Source: Tatlockia sp.
GTDB lineage: Bacteria; Pseudomonadota; Gammaproteobacteria; Legionellales; Legionellaceae
Assembly (NCBI GenBank): GCA_013697725.1
Contig: JACCWI010000040.1
Span: forward strand, 1-64,000
DNA: 64,000 nt
Reading direction: 5' to 3'
Both the position numbers and the translations under genes were made by a program. Each line of letters begins with the position of its first letter. Position 1 is the first letter of the stretch. Shown one piece after another: positions 17,952-28,095 of this stretch. A model generated the notes under the pieces. It saw nothing but the letters and a program-made list of their open reading frames with translations. It did not search any database and had not been told where the DNA came from.

Positions 17952-20408
17952 ATGTCTAGCGAAAGCGAAAATGAAATCATACCGTCTGAATCTGAAAGTG
18001 AAGATTTCCTGTTACCATTACCTGTTTTACCTCTTAGGGATGTTGTTGTATATCCTCATATGGTCATTCCCCTATTTGTTGGACGAGAAAAATCCATTAA
18101 GGCTTTAGAAGCGGCAATGGTTGATAATAAACGTATTTTTTTGGTTGCCCAGCGCAAATCATCTAATGATGATCCTACACCAGAAGACATTTATAATGTA
18201 GGTACTGTTTCAAGTGTGTTGCAGTTATTAAAGCTCCCTGATGGAACAGTCAAAGTCTTAGTCGAAGGCGAGCAACGGGCAAGAGTGATAGCCTATAATC
18301 TGGACAGTGGATTTATAGATGCAGCTTTAGAGCCCATTCACGAAGAAAGTAAAGTGCTTAAAGAGCAGGAAACTGAAATTTTAATGCGCTCTTTAATGTC
18401 ACAATTTGAACAATACATAAAACTCAATAAAAAAATTCCCCCTGAAGTTCTAAGTTCTCTTGCCAGTATTGATGAACCCGGCCGCTTGGCGGATACCATT
18501 GCAGCCCATCTAAGTTTAAAAGTGGATGATAAGCAAGAGTTACTTGAGACTATCGATGTAGGAACACGTTTAGAACGGTTAATGGCCTATATTGAAAGCG
18601 AAATTGATTTGCTTCATGTTGAAAAAAGAGTAAGAGGGCGTGTAAAGCGTCAGATGGAAAAAAGCCAAAGAGAATATTATCTTAACGAACAAATCAAAGC
18701 GATTCAAAAAGAATTAGGTGAAATGGGCGAAGAGGGTAATGAAATTGAACAACTTGAAGCCTCTATAAATAAAGCCGGAATGCCGAAAGAAGCTAAAGAT
18801 AAAACCCTCAGTGAGTTGCATAAATTAAAAATGATGTCTCCTATGTCTGCTGAAGCCACAGTCATCCGAAATTACTTAGATTGGATGTTAACGGTCCCAT
18901 GGAAAAGAAAAAATAAAATTCAATTCGATTTACTCAAAGCAGAGAAATTACTGGATAAAGAACATTACGGCCTTGAAAAGGTTAAAGAACGTATTATCGA
19001 GTATTTAGCGGTACAACAACGGGTAAAACGATTAAAAGGCCCGATTTTATGTCTTGTTGGACCTCCTGGCGTAGGAAAAACATCCTTAGGCCAATCTATT
19101 GCTAATGCCACAGGCCGAACTTTTATTCGTATTGCTTTAGGAGGTGTGCGTGATGAAGCGGAAATTCGTGGACACAGACGAACTTATATCGGTTCAATGC
19201 CGGGAAAAATTATTCAAAAATTATGTAAAGCCGGTGTAAAAAATCCTTTGATTATGCTTGATGAAGTCGACAAGATGGCGATGGATTTCCGAGGCGATCC
19301 TGCCTCAGCCTTGCTTGAAGTACTTGATCCTGAACAAAATCATACGTTTAATGATCATTATCTAGAAGTCGATTATGATTTGAGTGATGTCATGTTCATT
19401 GCAACTGCCAATTCTTTGGAAATCCCCGCACCTTTACTTGATCGTATGGAGATAATTCGGCTAGCTGGTTATACAGAAGATGAAAAAATTCATATTGCTG
19501 AAAGTTATTTGGTCGATAAGCAACTAGTATTAAATGGTTTAAAACCTGAAGAAATACATATTGCTGAAACTGCAATTCGAGAAATTGTACGTCATTATAC
19601 CCGTGAAGCAGGCGTGAGAAACCTGGAGCGCGATATTGCTTCCATCTGCCGCAAAGTAGTTAAAGAAATTCTAACCGGTAAAAAAATTAAAAAGGTTAAT
19701 GTTTCTCGCACTAATATTGAAAAATATTTAGGTGTTAAGAAATTTCGCTATGGGCTTGCAGAAGAATATGATCAGGTGGGTCAGGTTACTGGGCTTGCTT
19801 GGACTAGTGTTGGTGGTGAATTACTCACGATTGAGGCATCGATGATGCCAGGAAAAGGGAAAACAACGCACACAGGACAACTTGGCGAGGTTATGCAGGA
19901 ATCAATTCAGGCTGCTATGACAGTGGTTAGAAGCCGAGCTAAAAGTTTTGCAGTCCCTCCAGACTTCTATGAAAAAAATGATTTTCATATTCACGTTCCT
20001 GAGGGAGCAACGCCTAAAGATGGACCTAGTGCGGGTATTGGCATGTGTACGGCGCTGGTTTCTGTGCTAACACAAATCCCTGTTCGAGCTGATGTTGCTA
20101 TGACTGGGGAAATAACTCTAAGAGGTCAAGTTCTTCCTATTGGTGGTTTGAAAGAAAAACTGCTAGCAGCTCATCGCGGTGGTATCAAACATGTAATCAT
20201 TCCCGAAGAGAATCGTAAAGATCTGGAAGAGATCCCTGATAATGTTTTAAAGAAAATGACAATACATCCAATGAAAACAATTGAACAGGTTTTAGAGCTT
20301 GCTTTAGTAACAAATCCTATCGTAAATCCTACCGAACCAAAACCTGAAAAGGTTATTTCGACTAAAAGTTCTAAAAAAAATGGAAATAAGGATTTACATA
20401 CCCATTAA
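17952..20408 (+). CDS. lon: Lon, ATP-dependent serine protease
   Basis: An 818-aa cytosolic AAA+ protease that degrades misfolded and regulatory proteins. The N-terminal Lon substrate-binding domain begins at [16 protein letters not shown]. The AAA+ module has Walker [10 protein letters not shown] (near 370) and Walker [11 protein letters not shown]. The C-terminal peptidase domain has the catalytic serine in [11 protein letters not shown] (near 692) and the catalytic lysine downstream in [15 protein letters not shown]. It has a short acidic N-terminal extension ([16 protein letters not shown]) and a basic tail. The order clpX-lon-hupB-ppiD is as in E. coli. A heat-shock promoter would be expected but was not clearly seen. 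Confidence 0.97.
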   Translation: MSSESENEIIPSESESEDFLLPLPVLPLRDVVVYPHMVIPLFVGREKSIKALEAAMVDNKRIFLVAQRKSSNDDPTPEDIYNVGTVSSVLQLLKLPDGTVKVLVEGEQRARVIAYNLDSGFIDAALEPIHEESKVLKEQETEILMRSLMSQFEQYIKLNKKIPPEVLSSLASIDEPGRLADTIAAHLSLKVDDKQELLETIDVGTRLERLMAYIESEIDLLHVEKRVRGRVKRQMEKSQREYYLNEQIKAIQKELGEMGEEGNEIEQLEASINKAGMPKEAKDKTLSELHKLKMMSPMSAEATVIRNYLDWMLTVPWKRKNKIQFDLLKAEKLLDKEHYGLEKVKERIIEYLAVQQRVKRLKGPILCLVGPPGVGKTSLGQSIANATGRTFIRIALGGVRDEAEIRGHRRTYIGSMPGKIIQKLCKAGVKNPLIMLDEVDKMAMDFRGDPASALLEVLDPEQNHTFNDHYLEVDYDLSDVMFIATANSLEIPAPLLDRMEIIRLAGYTEDEKIHIAESYLVDKQLVLNGLKPEEIHIAETAIREIVRHYTREAGVRNLERDIASICRKVVKEILTGKKIKKVNVSRTNIEKYLGVKKFRYGLAEEYDQVGQVTGLAWTSVGGELLTIEASMMPGKGKTTHTGQLGEVMQESIQAAMTVVRSRAKSFAVPPDFYEKNDFHIHVPEGATPKDGPSAGIGMCTALVSVLTQIPVRADVAMTGEITLRGQVLPIGGLKEKLLAAHRGGIKHVIIPEENRKDLEEIPDNVLKKMTIHPMKTIEQVLELALVTNPIVNPTEPKPEKVISTKSSKKNGNKDLHTH

Positions 20409-20429
20409 TCCGGGGTATATTTCACTCCG

Positions 20430-20450
20430 TTGCCCGCTACTGGCGGGCAA
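20430..20450 (+). terminator. GC-rich hairpin after lon
   Basis: TTGCCCGC and GCGGGCAA pair perfectly around TACTG. There is no T-tract behind it, so it may stabilise the lon 3' end rather than end transcription. Confidence 0.4.
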
Positions 20451-20467
20451 TGCAAGGATGTGACTGC

Positions 20468-20495
20468 TTGACTGGGCTAAAAATTTAGTTATTAA
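20468..20495 (+). promoter_or_regulatory. candidate hupB promoter
   Basis: TTGACT (20468-20473), a 16-bp spacer and TATTAA (20490-20495), about 40 bases before the hupB ATG. The -10 element is imperfect. Confidence 0.4.
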
Positions 20496-20533
20496 TAGCT
20501 CACGTAAAGGATGAATAACTGATAGGGGAAATA

Positions 20534-20812
20534 ATGAATAAGAGTGAATTGATTGATGCAATTGCAACTGGATCTGGTGTCACTAAAGCAGACGCTAGTC
20601 GAGTTCTTGATACTTTTATGATTACAGTAACCGATGCTTTAAAAAGCGGCGATCAAGTTGTGCTGCCTGGTTTTGGTTCTTTCACCACGGGAAACCGCTC
20701 TGCACGTACTGGTAGAAATCCTCAGACTGGTGCTACGATTCAGATTAAAGCTTCAAGAGTTGCTAAGTTTAAAGCTGGCAAATCTTTAAAAGAAGCTGTA
20801 CAAGAGGCCTAG
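20534..20812 (+). CDS. hupB: HU-beta-type nucleoid protein
   Basis: A 92-aa histone-like DNA-binding protein starting MNKSELIDAIA. The conserved core GDQVVLPGFGSFTTGNRSAR is followed by the DNA-binding beta arm with GRNPQTGATI and the C-terminal helix FKAGKSLKEAVQ. It acts as a dimer that bends and compacts DNA. Its position between lon and ppiD is the E. coli hupB position. GGGG lies a few bases before the ATG. The tRNA-Val gene begins six bases after the stop, so the HU mRNA and two tRNAs probably share a transcript. Confidence 0.96.
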   Translation: MNKSELIDAIATGSGVTKADASRVLDTFMITVTDALKSGDQVVLPGFGSFTTGNRSARTGRNPQTGATIQIKASRVAKFKAGKSLKEAVQEA

Positions 20813-20818
20813 TTTTTG

Positions 20819-20894
20819 GGGTGCTTAGCTCAGCTGGGAGAGCATCGCCCTTACAAGGCGAGGGTCGCAGGTTCGATCCCTGCAGCACCCACCA
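20819..20894 (+). tRNA. tRNA-Val (anticodon TAC)
   Basis: 76-nt cloverleaf with acceptor GGGTGCT / AGCACCC. The anticodon loop CTTACAA gives TAC. Encoded ACCA end. It lies immediately behind hupB. Confidence 0.96.
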
Positions 20895-20900
20895 TGAGTT

Positions 20901-20977
20901 GGAGTGGTAGTTCAGTTGGTTAGAATACCGGCCTGTCACGCCGGGGGTCGCGGGTTCGAGCCCCGTCCACTCCGCCA
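20901..20977 (+). tRNA. tRNA-Asp (anticodon GTC)
   Basis: 77-nt cloverleaf with acceptor GGAGTGG / CCACTCC. The anticodon loop CTGTCAC gives GTC. The discriminator G73 is typical for aspartate. Encoded CCA. Confidence 0.96.
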
Positions 20978-20982
20978 AGATT

Positions 20983-21008
20983 AACGCGCCGAAGGGCGCG
21001 TTTTTTTT
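20983..21008 (+). terminator. intrinsic terminator of hupB-tRNA unit
   Basis: AACGCGCC and GGCGCGTT form an 8-bp GC-rich stem with a GAAG loop, followed by a run of T. Textbook rho-independent terminator. Confidence 0.93.
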
Positions 21009-21401
21009 ATGGATATTAGAATTTAAATGAAGTTAGTTCAAATTGGAACTTGTAAAGGGACTCAGTCATTTAAGCCCAAACTTTTAAATTCTAAATACAT
21101 TGTTTTACTGTTTAAGCTTAACGAAGACCTGATTTTTTTATCTTAGGTTAAGCCGAGTTAATTATAGTTAATTTACTAGCTCAGTTTTTTAGTACAATTG
21201 GTCACATGGCATAGAAGGCCTTTCAAGCTGAGTAAGTTTGATAAGGGCTTAATATTTATAAAATCGATCCTAAATAACGCTTGTTAATGTTGAAATTAAT
21301 ATAACTCTTGCGCAGGATCTCTAACGAATATTTCTGGGTCGAAATGAAGCTGTTTAGATGTATCTAAAATTTCTTGCGAATTTACCAAATATGGATTTAA
21401 C
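21009..21401. other. intergenic region before ppiD
   Basis: About 390 AT-rich bases with no credible reading frame. The only structure noted is a TTTAGAT-GT-ATCTAAA inverted repeat at 21353-21368, about 35 bases before the ppiD start, which could be an operator. No convincing -35/-10 pair was found. Confidence 0.4.
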
Positions 21402-23279
21402 ATGCTGCAGAAACTAAACGAGCGAATACAAGGTGTCGTAGCCTGGATAGTCATCATCCTGATTGCCCTTACCTTCACTTTATTTGGGGTTGACTATTAC
21501 ATGCAATCTCATCAAGCCTCTGATTCTGAAATTGTTGTAAATGGCAAAGTAATCTCCAAACAAGCTTATGAAATTGCTTATAGACGTTATCGGCAGCAAA
21601 GCGATATTTCTCAAATGACAGCCGCAACTGAATTAGCACAAAAAAAACAAGTGCTAAATGATATGGTCAATAACGAAGTAAGTGTACAAGCAGCCAACAA
21701 GGCTGGCTTTGAAGTTACAAGAAACCAAGCCGATGGAGCTATTCTTGGCATACCTCAATTTCAACAAGATGGGCATTTTTCTCCAGAGCGATATCAGCAA
21801 GCTTTAAGTGGGGCGATGTTTACACCTGAATCGTTTAGAAATGAAGTTAGACAGGGCATGTTATTAAATCAACAACGTTTCGCATTCATCGGGACTGCAT
21901 TTGCTTTACCTGGTGAAGTTGAAAAATTTGTTAAGCTTTACATGCAGACTAGGGATTATGATTATTTAGAAATACCTACAGCGAATTTTATTAAAAATAT
22001 AAATATTGCCGAGGAAGATATAAAAAAATATTATCAAGAACACCAAAAAGAATATTTAGCCCCGGAAAAAGTGAACATTCAATATGTTCAGTTATCCACA
22101 AAACATCTTAAGGACAACATTAAGCTAAGTTCAAGTCAGATAGAACAATACTATGAAGATAATAAAAGCAACTATTTAACTCCGGCCCAATGGCAAGTTG
22201 CGCATATACTCTTTGCTCTGCCAGAAGATGCAAGCGATGAAAAAAGACAGCAAATAAAACAAAATGCAATAGACACCCACCAGGCTCTACAAACCGATCC
22301 CTCTAAATTCAATGAATTTTTAAAAACCAAATCTGATGATAAGCTGTCGATTACTAGTGGTGGTGTACTTCCGTGGATGGTGGCAGGTCAATCGGGTTTT
22401 GATAAGGCTCTTGCAGACTTGACTAAACCTGGTGAAATTTCCGAGCCCGTAGAGCTACCACATGGCTATGAAATATTTAAATTAATAGCCTACAAACCAG
22501 CTGTTCTTAAACCTTTATCGGAAGTGGAACCTCAAATTAAAGAGCAATTATTGTCTGAGCTTAGTCAAGCGCAATATGCTCAGGCTCTAGAGCAGTTGGG
22601 CGATTTGAGCTATCAGAGTCCGGATTCTTTAACACCTGTTGCCGACGCATTAAAATTAGCTCTTAAACAATCAGAATTATTCTCACGCCAAGGCGGTGGC
22701 ACTGAGTTAACTAAGTCTAAGCAAGTAATCAATGCTGCGTTTAGTCATGACGTCCTTGAATTAGGTAATAACAGTGAGCCAATTCAACTCGATAATGATT
22801 CTGTAGTGGTTATTCGCGTAGATAAACATATCACCGCGACTGAAAGGCCAATCGCAGAAGTTAAAGAGTACATATCTAACTTACTTAAGTTGCAAGAAGC
22901 CATAAAACAGGCAAAATTGCTTGGGGATAAGCTGTTTTCAAATAATATGCAGCAAATTGAGCAACAGAAATTGCTTACAGAAAATCAATTAAAATGGCAA
23001 GAAGTTGCTAACTCAACTAGAGATAATGACAAAGCAGATACAACTATAAATGAACTTGCTTTTTCTTTGGCGCGAGTAAACAGCCAAGATGGTCGTAGCT
23101 TAGCCAATGGAAACTATGTAATTGTACGTCTGAAAAAAATCAATGATGGACAGATGAAGTTACTTAATAAAGAACAGCAAGCAAGTTTAGAGCAACAAAT
23201 TGAAAGTAGTTATGGTTTAATGGATTATGACTTATATATCCGAGATCAGATTTCCAAAATGAAAATAGAAAAACCTTAA
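21402..23279 (+). CDS. ppiD: PpiD/SurA-type periplasmic folding factor, membrane anchored
   Basis: A 625-aa protein with a single N-terminal inner-membrane anchor (about residues 11-33, GVVAWIVIILIALTFTLFG) and a periplasmic body. The N-terminal SurA-like domain covers about 40-200. A parvulin-type isomerase domain lies near 260-365 (WQVAHILFALPEDAS, GGVLPWMVAGQ and FKLIAYKP). E. coli PpiD works at the Sec translocon exit to help secreted proteins fold. The length and the hupB-ppiD order match the E. coli arrangement. Parvulin domains of PpiD proteins are often catalytically weak, and activity cannot be judged here. Confidence 0.93.
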   Translation: MLQKLNERIQGVVAWIVIILIALTFTLFGVDYYMQSHQASDSEIVVNGKVISKQAYEIAYRRYRQQSDISQMTAATELAQKKQVLNDMVNNEVSVQAANKAGFEVTRNQADGAILGIPQFQQDGHFSPERYQQALSGAMFTPESFRNEVRQGMLLNQQRFAFIGTAFALPGEVEKFVKLYMQTRDYDYLEIPTANFIKNINIAEEDIKKYYQEHQKEYLAPEKVNIQYVQLSTKHLKDNIKLSSSQIEQYYEDNKSNYLTPAQWQVAHILFALPEDASDEKRQQIKQNAIDTHQALQTDPSKFNEFLKTKSDDKLSITSGGVLPWMVAGQSGFDKALADLTKPGEISEPVELPHGYEIFKLIAYKPAVLKPLSEVEPQIKEQLLSELSQAQYAQALEQLGDLSYQSPDSLTPVADALKLALKQSELFSRQGGGTELTKSKQVINAAFSHDVLELGNNSEPIQLDNDSVVVIRVDKHITATERPIAEVKEYISNLLKLQEAIKQAKLLGDKLFSNNMQQIEQQKLLTENQLKWQEVANSTRDNDKADTTINELAFSLARVNSQDGRSLANGNYVIVRLKKINDGQMKLLNKEQQASLEQQIESSYGLMDYDLYIRDQISKMKIEKP

Positions 23280-23283
23280 TTTA

Positions 23284-23348
23284 AGTTGATCAACTATAGC
23301 TTGATAAATCTTTGGCTAATACTTGCTTAAAGCTATAGAAAAAGAGGC
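23284..23348. other. structured 3' region of ppiD
   Basis: Contains the perfect 12-bp palindrome AGTTGATCAACT (23284-23295) and the overlapping inverted repeat CTATAGCTT (23294-23302) / AAGCTATAG (23340-23348). No T-tract follows. It could be a transcript-end structure or binding site. Confidence 0.35.
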
Positions 23349-23487
23349 TACAGAAATAAAGCGTCTAACCCTAACCACACGTCTATCAACCACATCGATC
23401 TGATTTTAAATAAGATTGTTGTGCTTTTGATATTTTGATGATCATTGATTAAAATCCAGAACCTAAGTTTTCAAAAGCTTTTACCAA

Positions 23488-23668
23488 TGCAAGGGAGCTC
23501 CTTCGCTTCGCTCTGGATGACGGGGTTGAATGTTATTAATGTAGGCATTGGATTACGCTAAGTTTCATCCTTTGGTTGAGTTTGGCCCTAGGCAATGGGT
23601 TAAGAAAGAAACCTCAAAAATGGCTCTATTATTACGTCATCCAGAGCGAAGCGAAGGATCTCCTTGCA
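23488..23668. mobile_element. MITE-like element with ~34-bp inverted termini
   Basis: The left terminus 23488-23522 and right terminus 23635-23668 are near-perfect inverted copies (core CTTCGCTTCGCTCTGGATGA against TCATCCAGAGCGAAGCGAAG). They differ by one inserted base and one substitution. The ~112-bp interior has no reading frame of note. This looks like a non-autonomous inverted-repeat element, or two head-to-head copies of a dispersed repeat, in the ppiD-fabI gap. Similar GAGCGAAGCGAAGG repeats are common between bacterial genes. No clear target-site duplication was found. Confidence 0.6.
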
Positions 23669-23864
23669 GTTGGCTCGGTTATTATAAAGAGCGATGCTAA
23701 ACTTCTTCCAGTTTACTGCTATGTTCTCGGATAACTTGGCCTATATTGACAGGGCTTTTGTATATTGAAAGCCTCTAAAGCAGAGATTGTGGCGAAAAAA
23801 TTGATTTTGAACTATTGTACTGACAGCTTAAAACTATGCATTAAGCTGTCATCTTTTATGTTTC

Positions 23865-24650
23865 TTAGACAAGATCCGACATGGCCACAGCATGATAACC
23901 AGCATCAACGTGAACGACCTCTGCAGTAATTCCTGAAGCTAAATCAGAGCATAAAAAAGCGGCGGTATTTCCAACTTCTTCTGCAGTTACGTTACGTTTT
24001 AGTGGTGTTGTATTCGCATAAGCAGTTTGCATTTTGCGAAAATCTTTAATACCTGCAGCGGCTAACGTTTTTATTGGGCCGGCTGAGATAGCATTTACTC
24101 GTAAACCACGAGGGCCTAGACTTGCTGCGAGATAGCGAACAGAGGCTTCTAAACTAGCTTTGGCAATACCCATTACATTGTAATTAGGAACGGCTTTTTC
24201 AGCGCCATAATAACTTAGGGTTAATATAGCCCCCTTTGTTTCTTGCATCATAGGCAAAGCGGCTTTAGCTAAGGCAACTAAGCTGTAAGCACTGATATCA
24301 TGGGCAATATGGAAACCACTACGATTAACGCAATCAACAAAATCGCCACTGATTTGGTCAGCGGGTGCGAAGGCTACGGAATGAATAAGTATATCTAATT
24401 GGTTCCAATGAGAGCTTAGAGATTCAAACACAGTTTGAATTTCAAGGTCGCTTGCTACATCACAAGGAAACGTTAAATTTGAATTAAATTCAGCTGCCAT
24501 TTTTTCAACGCGGCTTTGCAGTTTTTCACCTTGATAGGTAAAAGCTAATTCTGCGCCTTGTTCGTGAAGCGCTTTAGCAATGCCATAAGCAATTGAGCGA
24601 TTAGAGGCTAAGCCAACAATCAAAGCTTTTTTTCCATTTAAAAATCCCAC
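23865..24650 (-). CDS. fabI: enoyl-ACP reductase FabI
   Basis: The NADH-dependent last step of each fatty-acid elongation round, cytosolic. 261 aa. A Rossmann fold opens with [17 protein letters not shown], as in E. coli FabI. The catalytic residues of the YxxxxxxxxxYxxxxxxK pattern are Tyr147, Tyr157 and Lys164 ([24 protein letters not shown]), one off the E. coli numbers. The loop SVAFAPADQ, which lines the triclosan/diazaborine pocket, is present. It follows udk with an 11-base gap and is probably the last gene of a smrB-udk-fabI operon. Confidence 0.96.
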   Translation of the reverse strand: MGFLNGKKALIVGLASNRSIAYGIAKALHEQGAELAFTYQGEKLQSRVEKMAAEFNSNLTFPCDVASDLEIQTVFESLSSHWNQLDILIHSVAFAPADQISGDFVDCVNRSGFHIAHDISAYSLVALAKAALPMMQETKGAILTLSYYGAEKAVPNYNVMGIAKASLEASVRYLAASLGPRGLRVNAISAGPIKTLAAAGIKDFRKMQTAYANTTPLKRNVTAEEVGNTAAFLCSDLASGITAEVVHVDAGYHAVAMSDLV

Positions 24651-24661
24651 TGTAATCTCCT

Positions 24662-25297
24662 TTAACCGTTTTGGTGAGTTGCAATTAATTCGCGCATTTT
24701 TGCCTGGATCATATCAATAGCAATACGATTTTCACCACCTCGCGGAACAATTAAATCGGCATAGCGACTTGAAGGCTCAATGAATTGAAAATACATTGGC
24801 CGAACTGTTGTTTCATATTGATGGACAACCGATTCAAAGGAACGATGACGTTCAACCACATCACGTTTTAAACGGCGTGTTAAACAAATATCTAGCGGTG
24901 TTGACATAAAAATTCGAATATCCATTAACTCACGCAATATTTTATCAGTAAAAAGCATAATTCCTTCGAGGACAATAATGGTATGTCCCCCAACACGTCT
25001 TGTTTCAGGCAGGCGAATATGTTTTGAATGGGAATAAACAGGAATATCAACTGATTTGCCTTGTTGTAAATCACATAAATGATTACAAAGTAGGGCATGA
25101 TCGAAGGCCTCAGGATGATCGTAATTGATTTTTTCACGTTCAGTAAAAGAAAGGCCACTATTATCTTTATAATATGCGTCTTCTGAAATTACAACGACGT
25201 GATTTGAACCCAACTCATTAACAATTGTATTTGCTAGAAGGCTTTTTCCCGAAGCTGAAGGTCCGGAGATCCCAATGATAATTGCATTTTTGCTCAT
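24662..25297 (-). CDS. udk: uridine kinase
   Basis: Phosphorylates uridine/cytidine in pyrimidine salvage. P-loop [14 protein letters not shown], then ISEDAYYKD and YDHPEAFD, which bind nucleoside, and the lid region [15 protein letters not shown]. From ATG 25297 it has 211 aa, near the E. coli length of 213. A TTG at 25324, behind AAAGG, would add nine residues of unusual sequence; the ATG is preferred by alignment to MSKN-type starts although its ribosome binding site is weak. It lies between smrB and fabI on the same strand. Confidence 0.92.
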   Translation of the reverse strand: MSKNAIIIGISGPSASGKSLLANTIVNELGSNHVVVISEDAYYKDNSGLSFTEREKINYDHPEAFDHALLCNHLCDLQQGKSVDIPVYSHSKHIRLPETRRVGGHTIIVLEGIMLFTDKILRELMDIRIFMSTPLDICLTRRLKRDVVERHRSFESVVHQYETTVRPMYFQFIEPSSRYADLIVPRGGENRIAIDMIQAKMRELIATHQNG

Positions 25298-25349
25298 GGC
25301 CAGACCATTCAAAAATTTGTGCAAAGCTTAAGCCTTTATAACAAATAAT

Positions 25350-25916
25350 TCAATTTTTTTCTTCTTTTTGTCGTTTAAGAAGAACATACAAGGCTCCCGA
25401 CCCTCCATCTTTAGGCAAAGCGCTGTGAAATGCGAGAACCTGAGGGAATTGAGTTAACCAATAATTAACCAAATTTTTTAGAACAGGGGCGTTGTTACCC
25501 TGGCCGCCTTTCCCATGAATTATTAAAAGACAACGTTGCTCCAAGCCAGATTTTTCTAAGATAAATTTAATTAGCGCTTGACTTGCAGCTTCCGGCTTCA
25601 GACCATGTAAATCCAAGCTTGATTGCCAGGGGATAATGCCATTTTTTAGTTCACGCAGTCGTTTGTTTGGGATACTATGACTACTATATGACAGAATGGT
25701 ATTCGTCTGAACTTCTTCACGGTAGCTATCAGATAAATAGATTGGATTAGAAGTAATTATGGGTGAATTAGAAATAGGTATTTTAGGCCGCGCAATCTTA
25801 AAGGGTTTAGCCTGAGGTTTTTCATCAATCTTTTTAGTTTTATTTAAGGGCTTTACATTAGACATCAGTTGGCGAAATAAAGCTTTATCTTCGTCAGATA
25901 GCGAATCATCAGACAT
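25350..25916 (-). CDS. smrB: SmrB, Smr-domain ribosome rescue nuclease
   Basis: In E. coli SmrB cleaves mRNA between collided ribosomes to start rescue. The N-terminus (LSDEDKALFRQLMSNVKPL) matches the E. coli ribosome-binding start LSEEDQALFRQLM. The C-terminal Smr domain has SLDLHGLKPEAA and LLIIHGKGGQGN, with the DxH and HGKG motifs expected for nuclease activity. 188 aa against 183 in E. coli. It is divergent from prmB, the same neighbour as in E. coli, and upstream of udk. The middle 60 residues are variable. Confidence 0.93.
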   Translation of the reverse strand: MSDDSLSDEDKALFRQLMSNVKPLNKTKKIDEKPQAKPFKIARPKIPISNSPIITSNPIYLSDSYREEVQTNTILSYSSHSIPNKRLRELKNGIIPWQSSLDLHGLKPEAASQALIKFILEKSGLEQRCLLIIHGKGGQGNNAPVLKNLVNYWLTQFPQVLAFHSALPKDGGSGALYVLLKRQKEEKN

Positions 25917-25996
25917 GAATTACACTTAGGATAAACTAGATTAGCTATATTATAACTTATTTATCCTCAAACCGAACAAAGTTCACAGGACAAATC

Positions 25997-26021
25997 CTTC
26001 AAATTAGAGTACAATTTGAAG
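25997..26021. promoter_or_regulatory. inverted repeat between smrB and prmB
   Basis: CTTCAAATT (25997-26005) and AATTTGAAG (26013-26021) are perfect 9-bp arms separated by seven bases, in the divergent promoter region. It could be an operator shared by both genes. No regulator is identified. Confidence 0.4.
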
Positions 26022-26063
26022 CAATAATGTGCTCTACGTAAAAAATTAAACCCAAGGTGTTTT

Positions 26064-26984
26064 ATGACTAATTCTTATGCAACAGCAACAGCTCATTTTG
26101 AAACTCTAACCGATTACATCCGGTTTGGTGTAAGCCAAGCTTCTTCTGCCAATCTCTATTATGGTCATGGAACGGATAATGCCTGGGACGACATACTCGC
26201 TTTAATTTTAGGTAGCCTGTTTTTACCTGCCGATATTAACGAGCAATTCTTTCAAGCGCGTTTAACTGCAGATGAAAAATTAAAATTAGCAAACCAGCTT
26301 TGGAGCCGAATTGTTGATAAGGTTCCCGTTCCTTATCTTATCAAAGAAGCTTATTTCTGTGGCTTAACTTTTTATGTGGATGAAAGGGTATTAATTCCTC
26401 GTTCTCCCATTGCAGAACTAATTAAACAGCAATTTTCACCTTGGATAAATGCTGATCAAGTAGAGCGAGTTTTGGATCTCTGTACAGGGAGTGCATGCAT
26501 TGCTATCGCTTGTAGTCATGCTTTTCCTGCAGCCTTGGTTGACGCCGTAGATATTTCGCCTGATGCTTTGGCAGTGGCTGCAATTAATTGCAAAAATTAT
26601 GATTTAGAAGAGACTTTAACTCTTATTGAATCAGATTGTTGGTCAAAGGTGCCAAGAGTAAAATATGATCTAATTGTTTCTAATCCGCCCTACGTAGGAC
26701 AGGCAGAGATGTTAACGTTGCCAGAAGAATATCTGCATGAACCAGCACTTGCTTTGGAAACTGAGAATAATGGTTTAGCTATTGTTGAAAAAATTCTGGC
26801 AAACGCCCATGATTATCTCAGCGAGAAAGGTATATTAGTAGTTGAAGTCGGCGCTACTGAAGAATTACTTGCTGAAACCTATCCTGAGCTTCCTTTTATA
26901 TGGTTGGATTTCGAAAATGGTGGCTCGGGTGTATTTTTATTAACCCGCCAACAATTACAAGATTATTTTGTGGCCAAAAGGTAA
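26064..26984 (+). CDS. prmB: ribosomal protein uL3 N5-glutamine methyltransferase PrmB
   Basis: A SAM-dependent methyltransferase that modifies a glutamine in ribosomal protein L3. 306 aa, with SAM-binding [14 protein letters not shown] and the glutamine-pocket motif SNPPYVG (NPPY near 207). The N-terminal helical domain and [17 protein letters not shown] distinguish PrmB/PrmC types; the adjacency to aroC and smrB favours PrmB over PrmC. AroC starts four bases after the stop, which suggests an operon with aroC and asd. Confidence 0.93.
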   Translation: MTNSYATATAHFETLTDYIRFGVSQASSANLYYGHGTDNAWDDILALILGSLFLPADINEQFFQARLTADEKLKLANQLWSRIVDKVPVPYLIKEAYFCGLTFYVDERVLIPRSPIAELIKQQFSPWINADQVERVLDLCTGSACIAIACSHAFPAALVDAVDISPDALAVAAINCKNYDLEETLTLIESDCWSKVPRVKYDLIVSNPPYVGQAEMLTLPEEYLHEPALALETENNGLAIVEKILANAHDYLSEKGILVVEVGATEELLAETYPELPFIWLDFENGGSGVFLLTRQQLQDYFVAKR

Positions 26985-26988
26985 TTCA

Positions 26989-28065
26989 ATGAGTGGAAAC
27001 ACATTTGGTAAAATTTTTGCCCTAACTTCCTTTGGTGAAAGTCATGGACCGGCCTTAGGTTGTATTGTGGATGGTTGCCCCCCGGGATTGTCGCTTAGTG
27101 CAGAAGATATCCAGCCTTTTCTAGATAAGCGAAAACCAGGTCAATCTAAATACACAACGCAACGGCGAGAAGAGGACAGAGTTGAAATTTTATCAGGCGT
27201 CTTTGAAGGGATGACTACTGGAGCACCTATTGCTTTATTAATCCGCAATACTGATCAACGTTCTAGTGATTATGAAGCGATTAAGAATCTTTATCGTCCT
27301 GGCCATGCCGACTTTACCTATCACCACAAATATGGTCACCGTGATTACCGAGGCGGCGGACGTTCATCAGCCAGGGAAACGGCGGCAAGAGTTGCTGCCG
27401 GTGCAATTGCTCGCATCTATCTTCAGCAAAATCTGGGTGTAGAAATCATCGGTTATTTGCAGCAAATGGGAACGCTTGAGTTAGAATTTGTCGATGATAA
27501 TGAAATTGGCAATAATCCATTTTTTTGCCCCAATACTCACCAAATAAAAGACTTGGCTAATTATATAGATAACCTACGACGCCAGGGTGACTCCGTTGGA
27601 GCCCGTGTTAATGTAATAGCCAGAGGAGTACCAGTGGGGCTTGGTGAGCCTGTATTTGATAAACTTGATGCAAGACTTGCCTCGGCTATGATGTCAATCA
27701 ATGCGGTAAAAGCGGTTGAAATTGGTGCAGGTTTTGCGGCGGTCAGTCAGCAGGGCAGTGAGCATCGTGATCAAATGTCAAAGCAAGGTTTTTTATCTAA
27801 CCATGCAGGCGGCGTTTTGGGTGGAATTTCAACAGGTCAACCCCTTGTTGTAAGTATTGCCTTGAAACCAACTTCAAGTATAACTAAGCCAGGATTGACT
27901 TTAAACACCGATGGCAAGGAAGTGGAAGTGGTAACAAAAGGTCGCCATGATCCCTGTGTTGGTTTCCGAGCGGTTCCTATTGCTGAGGCCATGATGGCTT
28001 TGGTAATTATGGATCTTTATTTATGCAACAAAGCAGTAAACTTAGAATGCAAACCTATCCCTTAA
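26989..28065 (+). CDS. aroC: chorismate synthase
   Basis: Last step of the shikimate pathway, converting EPSP to chorismate using reduced FMN. The N-terminal signature [18 protein letters not shown] is complete, followed by [15 protein letters not shown] and, near the end, [19 protein letters not shown]. From ATG 26989 it has 358 aa, the usual size; a longer in-frame reading from 26968 overlaps prmB and is not needed. It lies between prmB and asd in the same direction. Confidence 0.96.
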   Translation: MSGNTFGKIFALTSFGESHGPALGCIVDGCPPGLSLSAEDIQPFLDKRKPGQSKYTTQRREEDRVEILSGVFEGMTTGAPIALLIRNTDQRSSDYEAIKNLYRPGHADFTYHHKYGHRDYRGGGRSSARETAARVAAGAIARIYLQQNLGVEIIGYLQQMGTLELEFVDDNEIGNNPFFCPNTHQIKDLANYIDNLRRQGDSVGARVNVIARGVPVGLGEPVFDKLDARLASAMMSINAVKAVEIGAGFAAVSQQGSEHRDQMSKQGFLSNHAGGVLGGISTGQPLVVSIALKPTSSITKPGLTLNTDGKEVEVVTKGRHDPCVGFRAVPIAEAMMALVIMDLYLCNKAVNLECKPIP

Positions 28066-28095
28066 GTTTAAGGTTTAGAAAAAATTGAGGTAGAA

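Noticed and set aside
20769..20978. Minus-strand frame of 69 codons
   Set aside because: Antisense to the end of hupB and to tRNA-Val and tRNA-Asp.
23745..23775. TTGACA-like sequence on the plus strand near fabI
   Set aside because: No plus-strand gene lies downstream; the next gene is fabI on the minus strand.
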